DNA of 64,000 nucleotides from positions 1 to 64,000 of the forward strand of contig NZ_KK211083.1 in assembly GCF_000620145.1 (NCBI RefSeq), given 5' to 3'. This stretch comes from Deefgea rivuli DSM 18356 (GTDB lineage Bacteria > Pseudomonadota > Gammaproteobacteria > Burkholderiales > Chitinibacteraceae). A program made the position numbers and the translations under genes. The notes beneath the pieces were generated by a model. It saw nothing but the letters and a program-made list of their open reading frames with translations. It did not search any database and was not told the origin of the DNA. Positions 27,463 through 34,673 of this stretch are shown here, in pieces; position 1 is the stretch's first letter; each line of letters opens with the position of its first letter.

Positions 27463-27813
27463 ATGTATATCGATGGATTTGTAGTCGCCGTACCGACCGC
27501 CAACCGCGCCGCCTACCGTGATTATTCGGCGGCAACCGCGCCGATTTTTAAAGAACACGGCGCACTCAGCATCGTTGAATGTTGGGGTGATGATGTGCCG
27601 GAAGGCAAACTGACGTCTTTTCCGCTCGCCGTCCAGTTGCAAGAAGGCGAAACCGTGGTGTTTTCGTGGACCACGTGGCCATCCAAAGAAGTGCGCAATG
27701 CCGCGTGGGAAAAACTAATGCAAGACCCAAGATTCGATCCCAAAACCAATCCAATGCCATTTGATGGCAAGCGGATGATTTATGGTGGATTTGAGGAGTT
27801 GTTGGCGGTGTGA
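27463..27813 (+). CDS. DUF1428 family protein
   Basis: A 116-residue protein of the DUF1428 family (dimeric alpha-beta barrel fold). The hallmark start MYIDGFVVAVP and the segments YRDYSAATAPIFKEHGAL, WTTWPSKEVRNAAWEKLM and NPMPFDGKRMIYGGFE match the family well. AAGGAG lies 7 bases before the ATG. Some databases name relatives as 4.5S-RNA proteins, which is a misnomer; no biochemical role is established. The gene lies within a segment flanked by 41-bp direct repeats. Confidence 0.92.
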   Translation: MYIDGFVVAVPTANRAAYRDYSAATAPIFKEHGALSIVECWGDDVPEGKLTSFPLAVQLQEGETVVFSWTTWPSKEVRNAAWEKLMQDPRFDPKTNPMPFDGKRMIYGGFEELLAV

Positions 27814-27869
27814 TGGGCAAGTGGGGCGAATTGCCCCATTGAATTCAATCTGCTGCGCTCTTTAATTCT

Positions 27870-27901
27870 GTGCCGCGCTGGTGCTGCGCGGCACTTTTTT
27901 T
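27870..27901 (+). terminator. Rho-independent terminator of the DUF1428 gene
   Basis: Perfect 9-base stem GTGCCGCGC / GCGCGGCAC with a 7-base loop, then TTTTTTT. A weaker hairpin (TGGGGC/GCCCCA) precedes it at about 27824-27840. Confidence 0.9.
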
Positions 27902-28016
27902 CGCCAAGAAAACGACGTTTAGGCGAAGCTAAACGCAGCCCCTTATCTGCACCAACTGCGTCGGTTTGATATCAAGAGGTTTACCAGCCCAAGACCGACG
28001 GGCAAGCAATAATGTC

Positions 28017-28067
28017 GATGTATTGCCAGCTAGTCATTGGCAATGAATGGCTACAGCCAAATACATC
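28017..28067. repeat. GTATTGC palindromic element, copy 5
   Basis: GATGTATTGCC at 28017 and CAAATACATC ending 28067 bound a 51-bp imperfect palindrome with AGCTAG facing GGCTAC. It is followed after 7 bases by a different repeat (28075). Confidence 0.65.
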
Positions 28068-28074
28068 TAAATAG

Positions 28075-28149
28075 TAGGGTGTAACAACCAAAGGGCGTTA
28101 CACCGATTTAGCCGTCTTGGTGTAATGCCCTTCGCTTATTAACACCCTA
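28075..28149. repeat. TAGGGTGTAAC palindromic repeat, copy 1 (complete)
   Basis: TAGGGTGT (28075-28082) and ACACCCTA (28142-28149) bound a 75-bp palindrome with inner arms GGGCGTTACACC and GGTGTAATGCCC. A truncated copy is at 54181. This, the preceding palindrome and 28150-28457 make up the gap of 640 bases before the CBM gene; I see no gene in it. Confidence 0.75.
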
Positions 28150-28206
28150 AGGCTTACGAGTTAAGCATTATTTGTTAAAGCCTACCTACGGGCAAGATGA
28201 CGGCTC

Positions 28207-28247
28207 ATGATAGCGGAGTCAAACAAGGAGCTTCACTCTAGCCGCCG
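28207..28247 (+). repeat. Direct repeat of cyclase start, right copy
   Basis: ATGATAGCGGAGTCAAACAA followed by GGAGCTTCACTCTAGCCGCC matches 27247-27290 at roughly nine bases in ten. Here it is not followed by any cyclase coding sequence, so it is a detached copy. Confidence 0.7.
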
Positions 28248-28457
28248 ATCCGCTGCGCAGCGAGCGATGAGTCGGATAATTCAAGAGGCTAGCGCCTCAT
28301 CCCCAGCATTGAAAACACCAGAAATTACGACAGTGGTGGCAAGGCGTTTGCCAATGGCATATTCGTATGCCAATGTAAGCAGCCCCATCTTTGATGGGGA
28401 TATCCCTAGTCAGCAATAGACTGAACGGGTTCGATTAATGGACGTAGGAGACGCACT

Positions 28458-29510
28458 ATGAAATATCCCCGCATGCTCAGCACACTGGCGCTTGGTTTAA
28501 GCACTTTAATGGTTTCGCAACTCGCGCAAGCCACTTGCCAACCCCCACCGTCACCCGTCATACCCCCCTATAATTTAGCGAACGATGAACAAAAACTGGG
28601 TTTCATTCCACAGCTCACTGGCCCCAGCATCGATTACAGCTGCCCATCTCCTCGCCCCAACCCTGATGGCTCTATCGGCTATGACATTCGCCATGCCTAC
28701 TATTTTGCATTTGTCCTTAATAAATCGATTGTGCATTCACTTTCAGATGCTGAAATGCAAGCGATTGGCTTGGGCGGCCACCTTGTTGCTTCTACCGGCT
28801 CTGTTAGCCAAGCTGCACCATGGGTCAGCGAGACGATTTATCAGCAGGGCAACAAAGTGCAATGGCAAGGTGTTGAATACACCGCCCAATGGTGGACGCA
28901 AGGCGAAACACCAGGTTCAGCGCAAGGCGCTTGGCTGAAGGCCGTTAGCAATACGCCAACTGCGTGGGATGCGGCGCAAGTTTACCAAGCCAATAGCAAA
29001 GCGATTTCCGGCAATAAAGTCTGGCAGGCGCGCTGGTGGAATCAAAATGAAGTGCCTGGCAGCAATGAATGGGGTGCATGGCAAGCTACCAACGAGGCAC
29101 TGCCTACATCAGGCGTTGGGCGTTATAGCGCGATGATTAGAGCAGTTAATGGGGGGCTAGCCATTAATGTGCAAGCCGCTCACTCAAATTCAACGCCACC
29201 CGCTTATATCGAACTACGGGAAAATGGCCTTGCGATTGGCAGACTCAGCGAATTTCCTAAAATGGCCGTTGACTGCCAAGTGGGAGACACTCATTGCGCC
29301 GCAGGTGTTTACTGGACTAGCACTGCCACAATCCAAGCCAGCGCGTTTTCTACCCCATTTAAGTATTACAGCCTATGGGCTTGCTCGACTGAGACCCAAT
29401 GTCGCCCAACGAAACTGACTACGTTCTTCCAAGATCGCGGTATTGGCGGCAGCGCTAGCGATAGAACCACCACCATCCATCCGAGCGAGCCATTCCCGCT
29501 ACGCGATTAA
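28458..29510 (+). CDS. Secreted protein with two CBM5/12 chitin-binding-type modules
   Basis: A 350-residue secreted protein. It has a signal peptide (MKYPRMLSTLALGLSTLMVS, cleavage near AQA-TCQ) and GTAGGAGACG before the start. Two carbohydrate-binding modules of the CBM5/12 (ChtBD3) type lie at about residues 118-165 and 172-218: YQQGNKVQWQGVEYTAQWWT with GETPGS, and YQANSKAISGNKVWQARWWN with NEVPGS. Aromatic WW pairs are the sugar-binding residues. The N-terminal ~110 residues and the Cys-containing C-terminal third match nothing I know, and no glycosidase motif is seen. It may be a chitin-binding adhesin or accessory protein. Confidence 0.85.
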   Translation: MKYPRMLSTLALGLSTLMVSQLAQATCQPPPSPVIPPYNLANDEQKLGFIPQLTGPSIDYSCPSPRPNPDGSIGYDIRHAYYFAFVLNKSIVHSLSDAEMQAIGLGGHLVASTGSVSQAAPWVSETIYQQGNKVQWQGVEYTAQWWTQGETPGSAQGAWLKAVSNTPTAWDAAQVYQANSKAISGNKVWQARWWNQNEVPGSNEWGAWQATNEALPTSGVGRYSAMIRAVNGGLAINVQAAHSNSTPPAYIELRENGLAIGRLSEFPKMAVDCQVGDTHCAAGVYWTSTATIQASAFSTPFKYYSLWACSTETQCRPTKLTTFFQDRGIGGSASDRTTTIHPSEPFPLRD

Positions 29511-29549
29511 GCTAAGCAGACGTCAACAGGCGCGAGCTTTATCTCTCCC

Positions 29550-29590
29550 AAAATCTCAATCTTCAAGCATGAAGATTGAGATTTTTTTTT
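29550..29590 (+). terminator. Rho-independent terminator of the CBM gene
   Basis: AAAATCTCAATCTTC, loop AAGCAT, GAAGATTGAGATTTT and a long T-run, 40 bases after the stop. Confidence 0.9.
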
Positions 29591-29728
29591 GCTGCGTAGA
29601 TTTCATAAATTCAAAGTGCATGATTGCCTATAGGATTTTTGATCCAAGCCAGAAAATCTCGTCTCTTCATTTTCGCTTCATGCCACCTTGCTATACTCAG
29701 CAGCGCAATCGTCACCCGAGATTTAACC

Positions 29729-30622
29729 ATGCACATCCAGCACGACACACCCAACAAACATCAAGCCGCCAAACGCAGCACGTGGATTAGCGTCGCGGTG
29801 AATATCGTGCTGACGATCACTCAGCTGGTGGCGGGTGTGTTCGCGCATTCGCAGGCATTGATCGCCGATGCGATTCATTCGCTATCGGACTTAATCGCCG
29901 ATTTTGTCGTGCTGTTTGCCAATCATCACAGCCAAAAAGATGCCGATGACGATCATCATTACGGCCATCAGCGCTATGAAAACGCCGCCTCGCTGGTGCT
30001 GGGCACGCTATTGCTGGTCGTCGGTGCGGGCATGTTGTGGTCGGCACTCGGCAAGTTGCAACATCCCGAAGCGATCCCGCAAGTCAAACCCATCGCGCTG
30101 TGGGTGGCGCTGGGTGCGCTGCTGAGTAAAGAGCTGCTATTTCGCTATATGCTCGCCGTCGCCGAACGCGTTCGCTCCAGTATGCTGATCGCCAATGCAT
30201 GGCACGCGCGCTCGGATGCCGCCTCGTCCCTCGTCGTCGCGCTCGGCATTGGCGGCAACCTGCTCGGCTATCATCTACTCGACCCCATCGCCGCGCTGGT
30301 CGTCGGCCTAATGGTCGGCAAAATGGGCTGGAGTTTTGCATGGGATGCGATGCACGATTTGATGGATAGAGCCGTGGATGAAGCGACCATCGAACAAATC
30401 CGCCAAACCTTACTCGGCACGCCCGAATTGATCGGCATCCACGCGCTAAAAACCCGAAAAATGGGCGATTTGATCTTGGTCGATGTGCATTTAGAAGTTG
30501 ACCGCACGATGAGCGTAGAGCAAGGCCACCATATCGCAGTCCAAGCCCGCGAGCGTGTGTTGGCGCAGCATGTCGATGTGCTGAATCTGATGACGCATGT
30601 GGATCCGGTGGATGTTAAATAG
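29729..30622 (+). CDS. Cation diffusion facilitator (CDF) metal exporter
   Basis: A 297-residue inner-membrane proton-coupled exporter of divalent metals. I start at MHIQHDTPNK; the 35 residues upstream in frame are not family-like. Six membrane helices are expected; the metal site is in helix 2 (ADAIHSLSDLIADF) and helix 5 (NAWHARSDAASS). A short His/Asp-rich loop (SQKDADDDHHYGHQRYE) follows helix 2. The cytoplasmic ferredoxin-like tail is present (KMGDLILVDVHLEVD). The motif resembles FieF-like members (Fe/Zn/Mn); the metal is not certain. A palindrome follows directly. Confidence 0.93.
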   Translation: MHIQHDTPNKHQAAKRSTWISVAVNIVLTITQLVAGVFAHSQALIADAIHSLSDLIADFVVLFANHHSQKDADDDHHYGHQRYENAASLVLGTLLLVVGAGMLWSALGKLQHPEAIPQVKPIALWVALGALLSKELLFRYMLAVAERVRSSMLIANAWHARSDAASSLVVALGIGGNLLGYHLLDPIAALVVGLMVGKMGWSFAWDAMHDLMDRAVDEATIEQIRQTLLGTPELIGIHALKTRKMGDLILVDVHLEVDRTMSVEQGHHIAVQARERVLAQHVDVLNLMTHVDPVDVK

Positions 30623-30624
30623 CT

Positions 30625-30674
30625 GGTGTATTGCCTGCTATTCCTTTTTAAATAAGCTTCGTAAACAAATACCC
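30625..30674. repeat. GTATTGC palindromic element, copy 6
   Basis: GGTGTATTGCC (30625 on) and AAATACCC (ending 30674) bound a 50-bp palindrome that begins 3 bases after the CDF stop codon. It may act as that gene's transcript end. Confidence 0.6.
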
Positions 30675-30786
30675 TAGGTGAATTTTTACTGCATCGTTGC
30701 CGCTATTTGCGCATATCAACTTTGTCGGCGCTCAAATCGCCGACATCAGTTAAGATCAAGGCAATCAATTTCGCAGCACCCATCTC

Positions 30787-31146
30787 ATGAATGTTGACGA
30801 CGTAAAAACTTATTGCCGCAGCTTGGCGGGCGCGAATGAAGTTGAGTTTGGGCATCCGTCGAATATTCTGGTGTTTCAGCTTTTGGATAAAAAATTCGCC
30901 TATTTCAAAACCAGCCAACCCGAGCAATGGCGCTTTAGCCTGCGCGTTCATCCTGAACGGTTTTTAGAATTGACCGACCAGCCTGGCATAAAACCCGCGC
31001 GCTATATGGGGCGCTTTCACTGGGTAACGATAGTCGATGTGGCGGCGATGCCGGCTGAAGCTTTGCGCGAACTCATCAACGTGTCTTACCAAAAAGCGCT
31101 GGCGAGTTTGAAGCAAAAGCAGCGGAAAGAATTGAATATTTCCTAG
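30787..31146 (+). CDS. MmcQ/YjbR family protein
   Basis: A 119-residue protein of the MmcQ/YjbR (CyaY-like fold) family. Family hallmarks are visible: GANEVEFGHPSNILVFQLLD, KFAYFKTSQPEQWRFSLRV, and RYMGRFHWVTIVDVAAMPAE. The family is annotated as DNA-binding from structure, with no defined role. It stands between two GTATTGC palindromes, one 110 bases upstream and one touching its stop codon. Confidence 0.9.
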   Translation: MNVDDVKTYCRSLAGANEVEFGHPSNILVFQLLDKKFAYFKTSQPEQWRFSLRVHPERFLELTDQPGIKPARYMGRFHWVTIVDVAAMPAEALRELINVSYQKALASLKQKQRKELNIS

Positions 31147-31147
31147 G

Positions 31148-31194
31148 TGTATTGCCATGTAGGAATTTAATCATATTGGCTACAGAGCAATACA
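31148..31194. repeat. GTATTGC palindromic element, copy 7
   Basis: Arms TGTATTGC/GCAATACA and, two bases in, TGTAG/CTACA are perfect. The element begins 2 bases after the stop codon of the MmcQ/YjbR gene (31146), between it and the convergent HAD gene. Confidence 0.75.
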
Positions 31195-31250
31195 TCGCTA
31201 TGCAGCAGGCACTTAAAACCATGAATACCTAATCTGAACATCAGCGCTGT

Positions 31251-31961
31251 TTAAAGCCCTCCCGAAATTACCCCTTCACTCGGCAAATCAAACGCATGCC
31301 GGATTCGCGCGCCTAGCTCTTCTGGGCTGCGTGAGATAATCACTTCGGGCACCGCGTATTTGAGCGTGAGGCGGCGGAAATCTTCGAAGCCGTAGGACAC
31401 CATAAAGGGATTAAATCCCGCCGCCTGCATCGCCAAATAATCTTTGTGTTCGTCACCGCAAGCAAATGCGCGGGCGGGGTTGATGCCCAGCTGCGCCATC
31501 GCGGTGCTGAAATAAACGTCTTTTGACGTTTTCAGCGGAATGCAGCTAAAAAAATCCAATTGCTTAATGTCCAAATCGTGCCGTGCAAACAGGCGAGCGA
31601 GCGTAATGGCAGGCTCGTGCGTGACATTGCGCGTGACCAAACCGACCTTGATTCCCGGCGTGGCCAGTAATTGCCGCAGCAAAGGCGCGATGCTGGGGTA
31701 GAGCACCGCTTGTTCACGGTAAATATCGGTGAGCGTGGCGATGAGTTCTTTACGATTGGAATTGCCTAGGCTTTTGGCGAGGTTGCGCGGGAATTCTTTT
31801 AAGCCACCCAGATATTTGAATAAATTGCGGCGTTTTTGAAAGCGCTCCAAATCGCCGATCTGCATGCCATGTAGGCTAAATGCCGTCTCAATGGCGCTAA
31901 AAGCATCGATAATCGTGCCATCTGCATCTAACAGGATGAGTTTGTCGCTACTCGCATACAT
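31251..31961 (-). CDS. HAD-superfamily hydrolase
   Basis: A 236-residue phosphatase-like protein of the HAD family. Motif I with both aspartates is LLDADGTIIDAF, motif II is GLVTRN, the lysine motif is PLKTSKDVYF and motif IV is FACGDEHKDYLAM. An alpha-helical cap of C1 type lies between motifs I and II, similar to phosphoglycolate phosphatase. The nucleophile-plus-two aspartate favours phosphatase activity. Substrate unknown. The gene is isolated between repeats. Confidence 0.88.
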   Translation of the reverse strand: MYASSDKLILLDADGTIIDAFSAIETAFSLHGMQIGDLERFQKRRNLFKYLGGLKEFPRNLAKSLGNSNRKELIATLTDIYREQAVLYPSIAPLLRQLLATPGIKVGLVTRNVTHEPAITLARLFARHDLDIKQLDFFSCIPLKTSKDVYFSTAMAQLGINPARAFACGDEHKDYLAMQAAGFNPFMVSYGFEDFRRLTLKYAVPEVIISRSPEELGARIRHAFDLPSEGVISGGL

Positions 31962-32080
31962 GGCAGGCTCCGCGCAATCGTGCTGGCAAATACTACGCAG
32001 ATTAAGCGCGGATTATTCAAATGTGATGAAACGGGGATGTAATCGCAATAAAGAGACACTGCTTATAAAGTCAAAAGCGG

Positions 32081-32166
32081 GGATCACGAAAGGCACGAAA
32101 AAAAAGGCAAAAAAGGCAAAAAAGTATTTTAGTTTTTTCGGCCTTTTTTCGTGCCTTTCGTGATCC
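32081..32166. repeat. CACGAAAG-family repeat, copy 2 (near-perfect palindrome)
   Basis: GGATCACGAAAGGCACGAAA (32081-32100) is the reverse complement of the right end at 32147-32166, with poly-A/T-rich extensions (AAAAAGGC/GCCTTTTT). The stem is about 26 bases. It follows the stop of the acyltransferase gene at 32189 and could end its transcript. Confidence 0.8.
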
Positions 32167-32188
32167 ATGTTGTTGATCTTGACGTTGA

Positions 32189-33331
32189 TTATTCGGCAAG
32201 CCGAAAGGGCAAATGCGTTGCCATTTCTTCTTGGTAGTTTTGCGTTGCCGCTGCTTCGCGGGCGATGAATTGGGCGACGCTGTGGCGCATGCGTGGGTCG
32301 GCGATCCAGTAGCTGCCCCAGGTCATCACCGGCTCAAAGCCGCGCGCTAGTTTGTGTTCGCCTTGTGCGCCGGGCTCAAAGGAAAGCAGGCCGTGTTCAA
32401 TCGCGTAGGCGATGCCTTGGTAATAGCACAGCTCAAAATGCAGGCCGGGGCAGTCAATATCTGCGCCCCAGTGGCGGCCGAACAGTGCGGTGTCGCTGCG
32501 ATAGCAAATGGCGGAAGCGACCAAATCATCGCCTTGGTAGGCCACAAACACCACCATCGCGCGGCCGATTTGCGCGGCGAGTTGCTGGAAAAATTCCAGC
32601 GAAAACGCCGGATGATTGCCATAGCGACGGAAAGTGTCGGCGTATTGGCGATAGATCGCTTGCCAACTTGCAGCGTCGATTTCATCGCCGTGCAAAGTCG
32701 CTAAACGCAAGCCCGCATCACTGACATAACGGCGCTCGCGCTTGAGTTTTTTGCGCTTAATCGCAGTAAACGTCGCCAAAAAATCGTCAAAATCGGTGTA
32801 ATTCCGATTTTTCCAGTGAAATTGCACGCAACCGCGTAACAGCATGCCCGCATTTTCTAACGCAGCACGATCGCGCTCTTGCACAAATAAGCATTGCCAC
32901 GACGAGACTTTGAGTTCTTCCGCAACATGAATCGCCGCTGCGATTAGCTCATCTCGCGTGGATTCTGGCTCACCATGTGCCAACACACAGCGCGGCCCCG
33001 GTGAGGGCGTAAATGGGATTGCTGATACCAATTTGGGATAGTAGGCGAGCCCTGCGGATTGCCATGCTTGATCCCACTGCCAATCGCGTGAAAAGTCGCC
33101 AAAAGAATGCTGGCGCAAATACAGCGGCAACAAAGCGCGTACAGATTCGTCGGCGGCTTGCAGTAATACATGCAGCGGCTGCCACGCCAAATCGGGGCTG
33201 GCTGCGCCGGTGCTTTCGGCAAGCCCCAAGAATTCCCGACTTAAAAACGGATCATTACCACGCGCCAATTGCGCCCATTGTGCGGGGCTGAGATCGTTGG
33301 CGCTGCGCAGCAATGCAATGGAAGTGCTCAT
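32189..33331 (-). CDS. FemAB/GNAT-like acyltransferase (COG3146, PF04339 type)
   Basis: A 380-residue cytosolic protein with a double GNAT fold as in FemAB-type proteins. Recognisable family segments are NDPFLSREFLGLAESTGA, FHWKNRNYTDFDDFLATFTA, KRKKLKRERR, HPAFSLEFFQQL and the C-terminal QGEHKLARGFEPV. The family is conserved in proteobacteria and often called peptidogalycan biosynthesis or N-acetyltransferase, but no reaction is proven. It stands alone between CACGAAAG repeats. Confidence 0.88.
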   Translation of the reverse strand: MSTSIALLRSANDLSPAQWAQLARGNDPFLSREFLGLAESTGAASPDLAWQPLHVLLQAADESVRALLPLYLRQHSFGDFSRDWQWDQAWQSAGLAYYPKLVSAIPFTPSPGPRCVLAHGEPESTRDELIAAAIHVAEELKVSSWQCLFVQERDRAALENAGMLLRGCVQFHWKNRNYTDFDDFLATFTAIKRKKLKRERRYVSDAGLRLATLHGDEIDAASWQAIYRQYADTFRRYGNHPAFSLEFFQQLAAQIGRAMVVFVAYQGDDLVASAICYRSDTALFGRHWGADIDCPGLHFELCYYQGIAYAIEHGLLSFEPGAQGEHKLARGFEPVMTWGSYWIADPRMRHSVAQFIAREAAATQNYQEEMATHLPFRLAE

Positions 33332-33388
33332 TTGTGGCCTTTATCCGAATGAAGGCTGAATTTATCACAGGCAAGTTTAAAAACGGGA

Positions 33389-33643
33389 GTCCACGAAAGG
33401 CACGAACAGGAGCTAAAAATGCCGAAACGCTCGACGACTTTCCTGATTAGAGCCCTATCTCTGCTGACAAAGAAATGCTTTTCGTGAGAGCGGGCTTGCC
33501 CGCGAATACACTGCTTGCGGCTTCACTACGTTTCGTATTGGCACAGCTTTCGCGGGCAAGCCCGCTCCCACGGGATCTTGTTGAGATGGCTGACTGTAGG
33601 ATGATTTTTGGTTTCTTCGTGCCTTTCGTGTTTTTCGTGGACT
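33389..33643. repeat. CACGAAAG-family repeat, copy 3, with a REP nested inside
   Basis: Ends GTCCACGAAAGGCACGAA (33389 on) and TTCGTGCCTTTCGTG plus TTTTTCGTGGAC (33616-33643) face each other. The interior holds a separate REP palindrome (33484-33571). This composite makes up most of the 406-base gap between the acyltransferase and yaeQ genes; no gene is seen in it. Confidence 0.7.
33484..33571. repeat. REP palindrome of Pseudomonas type, copy 1
   Basis: GTGAGAGCGGGCTTGCCCGC at 33484 and its near-perfect complement GCGGGCAAGCCCGCTCCCAC ending 33571. The interior matches the inverse of the copy at 46978. The motif GGGAGCGGGCTTGCCCGCGA is a known REP type in Pseudomonas and relatives. Confidence 0.8.
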
Positions 33644-33737
33644 AGAAATTTGTTTTTACTGAGTGAGTTGGTATCAAACCCACTCTTACAGCCGAGGGCG
33701 ATTCCGTTACACTATCGGCCTCACGAGGAAGACGCAA

Positions 33738-34286
33738 ATGGCACTTAAATCAACGGTTTTCAAAGCCGAACTCAATATTACCGATATGGATCGTGGCTAT
33801 TACCAAAGCCATGCACTAACGATTGCGCGGCATCCGTCGGAAACCGACGAACGTATGATGCTGCGTTTGGTCGCTTTTGCGCGCCACGCCAGCGAATCGC
33901 TGGAACTCACACGCGGCTTATCGGCTGATGATGAGCCGGATGTTTGGCAAAAAGATCTCACTGGCGCGATTGAAACGTGGATCGAGCTGGGTTTGCCCGA
34001 TGAAAAACGCATTAAAAAAGGCTGCGGTCGCTCAAATGAAGTTTGGGTCTACGCCTACGGCGGCCGCGTCGTCGAGATTTGGTGGGATGGCATCAAAAAT
34101 CAGCTGACGCGCTTTGAGCATCTGAATGTGGTCAGTATTCCTGCCGATACCTTGGCTGAACTCACCAAAATGACAGCACGCACGATGCAGATTCAATGCA
34201 CGATTCAAGACGGGCAAATGTGGGTTTCGGACGCCAGCCATAACGTGTTGGTCGAAATGACCGTCTTACAATCAGCAAGGGTATAG
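33738..34286 (+). CDS. yaeQ: YaeQ family protein
   Basis: A 182-residue protein of the YaeQ family, which has a fold related to PD-(D/E)XK nucleases but unproven function. The start MALKSTVFKAELNITDMDRG is the family start, with AGGAAG upstream; the longer frame is not. Other hallmarks: RHPSETDERMMLRLVAFA, DEPDVWQKDLTGAIETWIEL, GLPDEKRIKKGCGRSNEVWV. The last two codons and the stop lie inside a GTATTGC palindrome, so the C-terminus was set by that element. Confidence 0.92.
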   Translation: MALKSTVFKAELNITDMDRGYYQSHALTIARHPSETDERMMLRLVAFARHASESLELTRGLSADDEPDVWQKDLTGAIETWIELGLPDEKRIKKGCGRSNEVWVYAYGGRVVEIWWDGIKNQLTRFEHLNVVSIPADTLAELTKMTARTMQIQCTIQDGQMWVSDASHNVLVEMTVLQSARV

Positions 34287-34327
34287 CTCTATAAGCTTTA
34301 ATTATAAATATCTACATTCAAATACCC
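34279..34327. repeat. GTATTGC palindromic element, copy 8, overlapping the yaeQ stop
   Basis: GGGTATAG (34279 on) and CAAATACCC (ending 34327) bound a 49-bp palindrome. The yaeQ stop TAG (34284-34286) is part of its left arm. Confidence 0.7.
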
Positions 34328-34346
34328 TGCTAGCGAGAGGCAATTG

Positions 34347-34568
34347 ATGTTTCGAATTTTGGCATTATTACTTGGACTTGGCTTTCTCTATATCAAAATG
34401 AGCGATAACGACGCAATGAGTTTTAGCGCTGTCGTTTTCGCCGTTATTTTGCTTGTGTACGCGTTGGGTGGCGCAAAATGGGTAGGCAAAATTAATTCAA
34501 GTTACAACTCAAATCCGATTGATGAGTTTAAAGCGATCATAAAAGGAAAAACGCCACCTAAAACTTAA
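34347..34568 (+). CDS. Small membrane protein of unknown function (73 residues)
   Basis: The product begins MFRILALLLGLGFLYIKMSD and has a second hydrophobic helix (FSAVVFAVILLVYALGG), then a short polar C-terminus (INSSYNSNPIDEFKAIIKGK). Two membrane passes are likely. AGAGG lies 8 bases before the ATG; a TTG one codon upstream is possible. No family is recognised. The preceding palindrome suggests it is transcribed apart from yaeQ. Confidence 0.65.
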   Translation: MFRILALLLGLGFLYIKMSDNDAMSFSAVVFAVILLVYALGGAKWVGKINSSYNSNPIDEFKAIIKGKTPPKT

Positions 34569-34673
34569 GTTTGCATCGCTGCAGATTTGTGCGAAAAATA
34601 AGCATTTTATGTAGACTCCCTGCTGAAATCGCACTGATTTTCTATACTGAGTGGCACTTTACGGATTGCCACT

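Noticed and set aside
28207-28419. A 70-codon plus-strand ORF
   Set aside because: It starts in a duplicated cyclase start region and runs through palindromes; no ribosome binding site or homology.
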